In this document: piece by piece, positions 62,801 to 64,000 of the stretch
Numbering within the stretch: position 1 is the stretch's first letter
How the letters are laid out: the number at the start of each line of letters is the position of its first letter
DNA from: Tychonema sp. LEGE 06208
Lineage (GTDB): Bacteria > Cyanobacteriota > Cyanobacteriia > Cyanobacteriales > Microcoleaceae
Direction of reading: 5' to 3'
Length of the DNA stretch: 64,000 nt
Assembly (NCBI RefSeq): GCF_015207505.1
Contig: NZ_JADEWT010000012.1
Location: 21,686 to 85,685, forward strand
Translations under genes and position numbers: made by a program
Notes under the pieces: model-generated
What the model saw: only the letters and a program-made list of their open reading frames with translations
What the model was told of the DNA's origin: nothing
Databases searched by the model: none

Positions 62801-62875
62801 AATGACCCCGATCGTTTGGTATTCGCTCAAGTTGAAGAGATGATGGCAGAGTTAGGTGTTGGGGGGAAAAGGTAA
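59822..62875 (+). CDS. MFS/Npt-type transporter with C-terminal HEAT repeats
   Basis: Residues 1-470 hold about 12 hydrophobic helices in a major-facilitator-like arrangement. The pattern resembles ATP/ADP (Npt1/NTT) nucleotide transporters of plastids and intracellular bacteria, with a soluble acidic loop DDDDEDDQQE near 225. Residues of about 480-1017 are a solenoid of HEAT-like helix pairs (LLTQIDPKNVGEVL, VVRGTAAALIMRRGD, LVRLQAWTALGQIGTVEAID). This combination, a transporter-like membrane part and a cytoplasmic HEAT arm, recurs in cyanobacteria. In the cases I recall it is followed by a small cyclic-nucleotide-binding protein, as here. Whether it moves a nucleotide or acts as a receptor is unknown. 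A heptamer array separates it from the next gene. Confidence 0.82.
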   Translation: MENFQISAIARARQGVLRSLNLRSEELERTLLMFLVYTLTSVGLIWLELSTVGLFLDEFGADKLPWIYIASAFIGSSLGFVYSWMQKILPLRRTVVVVLGMMSVPLFLFRFGIGYENTKIAGISIAFITIFLMWLWVEACYVLNDLNTSITSNQLFNIREIKRTYPLVSSGYLVAGVVSGFSLPLLLYVVKLKNVTLISGLMVATGSVLLYYLTEKYSQAFPETARWTDDDDEDDQQEFAARKVTGPLQKYAIPLVSFFVLAEVLYVLVDFQFYSQLEYKNPGDGASGASWIASFLGIYEGIQGLFQVVTQWFASSRLVERIGVFVTAMILPAGIAILGVLTLGASLGQLVPVFIGLILLRFLDELLHYTLLETVSPVLFQPIPDNIRSGIQTLVNGVGEPLSCGATGVVILGMLWVTDKILPHETESAFHDQQSLVFIGTIVVLALVWLFVVWLIRSQYVGLLVKSAERGRLGVTDVDLKALKRAVVETLEQPGGEDEKRSCIELLTQIDPKNVGEVLAPILDSLSPLLQRQSLETMLQHPNPAYLEFVRALSQQPLPPEVLALALRYIWLTEAEPNIDSLRPYLQQNVDPVVRGTAAALIMRRGDRQQKAEATNTLRQMLTHKLERERVMGTRALGEADYLQGLRLYIPNLLQDESLRVRCALLDVISSTHSEEYYPSLLRGLGYKSTREAALQAIVKLHNDAIPLLVYLAEDIHKPDLVRLQAWTALGQIGTVEAIDILVSNLMTAWGTTRRNILRILLKMPSEAGIEGVLDRIGRSGLETLIEQELMFIGQIYAGLVDLSGVTTYDNFSDRDPNSAGVPANDTAQLLQRALAGLEADAKDRCFLLMKFLYPLDTVQAAAFNIASGQPSLVARGLEILDNTVDIVRKRSLINLLDQHSEREKLTNLSELMVYKPLTPSDRLRRLLELRHFLSDWALACCFHLAKEARWSLTAQQTLVCLQHPTGFVREAVLAYLKIASPRALLELLPRLQNDPDRLVFAQVEEMMAELGVGGKR

Positions 62876-63050
62876 CATTAGTTAGTTGTTAGTTGTTAGT
62901 TGTTAGTTGTTAGTTGTTAGTTGTTAGTTGTTAGTTGTTAGTTGTTAGTTGTTAGTTGTTAGTTGTTAGTTGTCAGTTGTTAGTTGTTAGTTGTCAGTTG
63001 TCAGTTGTCATTTGTCAGCCAACAGCCAACAGTCAACAGCCAACAGTTAA
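62876..63050. repeat. Heptamer tandem array after the transporter-like gene
   Basis: A near-perfect TTAGTTGTTAGTTG run (62878-63005, with TCAGTTG variants) begins three bases after the stop codon. A short CAACAGCCAACAGTC piece follows, and about 50 unique bases remain before the next ATG. Confidence 0.9.
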
Positions 63051-63103
63051 CAGTTTTTATTCCCTGAGCCTGTTTAAGTTTAAATCAATCACTGCATCGC
63101 ATT

Positions 63104-63577
63104 ATGCTAACTAGCGTCGAACGCCTATTGTTTGTCAGGGAAGTTCCGATCTTTAAGGAACTGCGAGATGATTTTCTTGTGCGTCTAGCATCGGTAATGG
63201 ATGAACTTTCGTTCCCTTCCAAGCACAGGATTTTTACAGAAGGACAGGAAGGTCGATCGCTCTATATTTTGGTATCGGGAACGGTGCGGGTGCATATAGG
63301 CGATCGCGATTTGGCACAGTTGAAGGCGGGGGCTTGTTTCGGGGAAATGTCGCTGTTTGATGCGGAACCTCGATCGGCTTCTATTTCTACTCTGGAACAA
63401 TCGGAGTGTTTGATGCTGACTCAAATGCAGCTTTATGATGCGATCGATGAAACGCCGGGAATTGCTGTTAATATTATTCGCTTGCTGTCGCGCCGGATTC
63501 GCGAATTGAATCTAAAGTTGAATGCTAAAGAGGTGATTTTGTCGCCAGAGACTACTAGAGTTGCTGAAATGCGATAA
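63104..63577 (+). CDS. Cyclic-nucleotide-binding domain protein
   Basis: The 157-residue product is a single CAP-type cyclic-nucleotide-binding fold. It has IFTEGQEGRSLYILVSGTVRV at about 46-66, LKAGACFGEMSLFDAEPRSASI near 84-105 with the phosphate-binding cassette Gly-Glu and Arg-Ser-Ala, and a final helix pair. There is no helix-turn-helix, so it is not a transcription factor. It more likely relays cAMP or a related nucleotide to a partner. The adjacent, same-strand HEAT-repeat transporter-like protein is the obvious candidate. The pairing in genome order is known to me from other cyanobacteria, but interaction is inference. Confidence 0.88.
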   Translation: MLTSVERLLFVREVPIFKELRDDFLVRLASVMDELSFPSKHRIFTEGQEGRSLYILVSGTVRVHIGDRDLAQLKAGACFGEMSLFDAEPRSASISTLEQSECLMLTQMQLYDAIDETPGIAVNIIRLLSRRIRELNLKLNAKEVILSPETTRVAEMR

Positions 63578-64000
63578 AGTTTGGGAATCAGTCAGTAGTT
63601 AGTTGTCAGTTGTTAGTTGTTAGTTGTTAGTTGTCAGTTGTCAGTTGTCAGTTGTCAGTTTTCATTGGGGATTGGGCGGAGCGAAGCGGAGGGATTGGGC
63701 GAGCGCGAAGCGGAGGGATTGGGCGAGCGCGAAGCGGAGGGATTGGAAATTGGGCACAATTTATGTTTTGTAAAGCACCATGAAAGGATGAGGGCTGGTT
63801 TGGATTATATACTGATTTGTATCATAAGTTGTTGGCTAAACCCGCCCGTACAAATCTTCCTTATTCCTTATTCACTGTAGTTTAGACTAACCAAAGATGA
63901 GAACGGTGGCCAAAGAAGAACTAGAGCCACCGCGCCAGGAGAGAATGAGGGTGAAAAATAAAACCTATCCACTCCTTATATGAACAGTGAACGATTAAAG
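63578..64000. other. Repeat-filled spacer at the window end
   Basis: It starts with a TTAGTTGTCAGTTG array (63595-63660). Three copies of a 27-base unit follow (GGAGGGATTGGGCGAGCGCGAAGC-like, 63667-63745), and then unique sequence. Near the end GGTGGC / GCCACC (63906-63931) can form a hairpin. On the minus strand it is followed by TTCTCATCTTT, so it may terminate a gene entering from the right. No gene is seen. Confidence 0.55.

Overview
This window comes from a cyanobacterium, most likely a filamentous Oscillatoriales member of the Microcoleus/Oscillatoria type. The evidence is the density of HIP1 octamers (GCGATCGC), an ndhD gene, a Tab2-family protein, a complete minCDE cluster, many PAS/GAF signalling domains, and long spacers filled with heptanucleotide tandem arrays and small hairpin elements. 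The genus is inferred from this style, not proven. No plasmid, phage or CRISPR feature is visible.

Layout. 1-9.3 kb: the end of a secreted protein (cut by the window edge), pdxJ, a nucleotidyltransferase, tab2, pmbA/tldE, an SGNH hydrolase with an extra C-terminal domain, a decayed HAD gene and a secreted TPR protein. 9.7-19 kb: a ClC transporter with CBS and USP domains, a glycosyltransferase with a small downstream gene, a DHH phosphoesterase divergent from a bioF-like gene, a 49-residue conserved protein with its own terminator, and tldD. 19-29 kb: a 1423-residue CHASE/PAS/GAF histidine kinase, a DUF1361 membrane protein, an ABC exporter and an NB-ARC ATPase that stops where related proteins continue into sensor repeats. 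29-33 kb: ndhD, a DUF4079 membrane protein, a decayed response regulator and a truncated second copy of the ndhD 5' end. 33-37 kb: a giant leucine-rich-repeat protein. 37-40 kb: minC, minD and minE, separated by repeats. 40-50 kb: a second ClC transporter, a small membrane protein, a DUF58 protein, a PilT-family ATPase, an NAD-dependent epimerase-like protein and a family 2 glycosyltransferase. 50.5-50.9 kb: a tRNA-Asn gene interrupted by a group I intron. 51-55 kb: an NYN-domain protein, murI and an AMIN-domain amidase. 55.3-57.3 kb: two broken tnpB genes of the IS200/IS605 superfamily. 57.4-64 kb: an alpha/beta hydrolase, infC, a nucleotide-transporter-like HEAT-repeat protein and a cyclic-nucleotide-binding protein.

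Most genes are housekeeping genes: division-site placement (minCDE), cell wall (murI, amidase), vitamins (pdxJ, bioF), NDH-1 (ndhD), translation (infC, tRNA-Asn) and peptide maturation (tldD with tldE/pmbA, 12 kb apart). The accessory signal lies in the spacers and broken genes: at least three families of small hairpin elements, heptamer arrays that often begin at a stop codon, and several gene relics (HAD, response regulator, ndhD copy, two tnpB).

The observations most worth following are the group I intron inside the anticodon of tRNA-Asn(GUU); the Gln in place of the gating Glu in one of two ClC paralogs; the 45-repeat LRR protein that keeps three copies of a Roco-type linker but no GTPase; and the tnpB gene whose amber codon coincides with loss of the predicted catalytic Glu.
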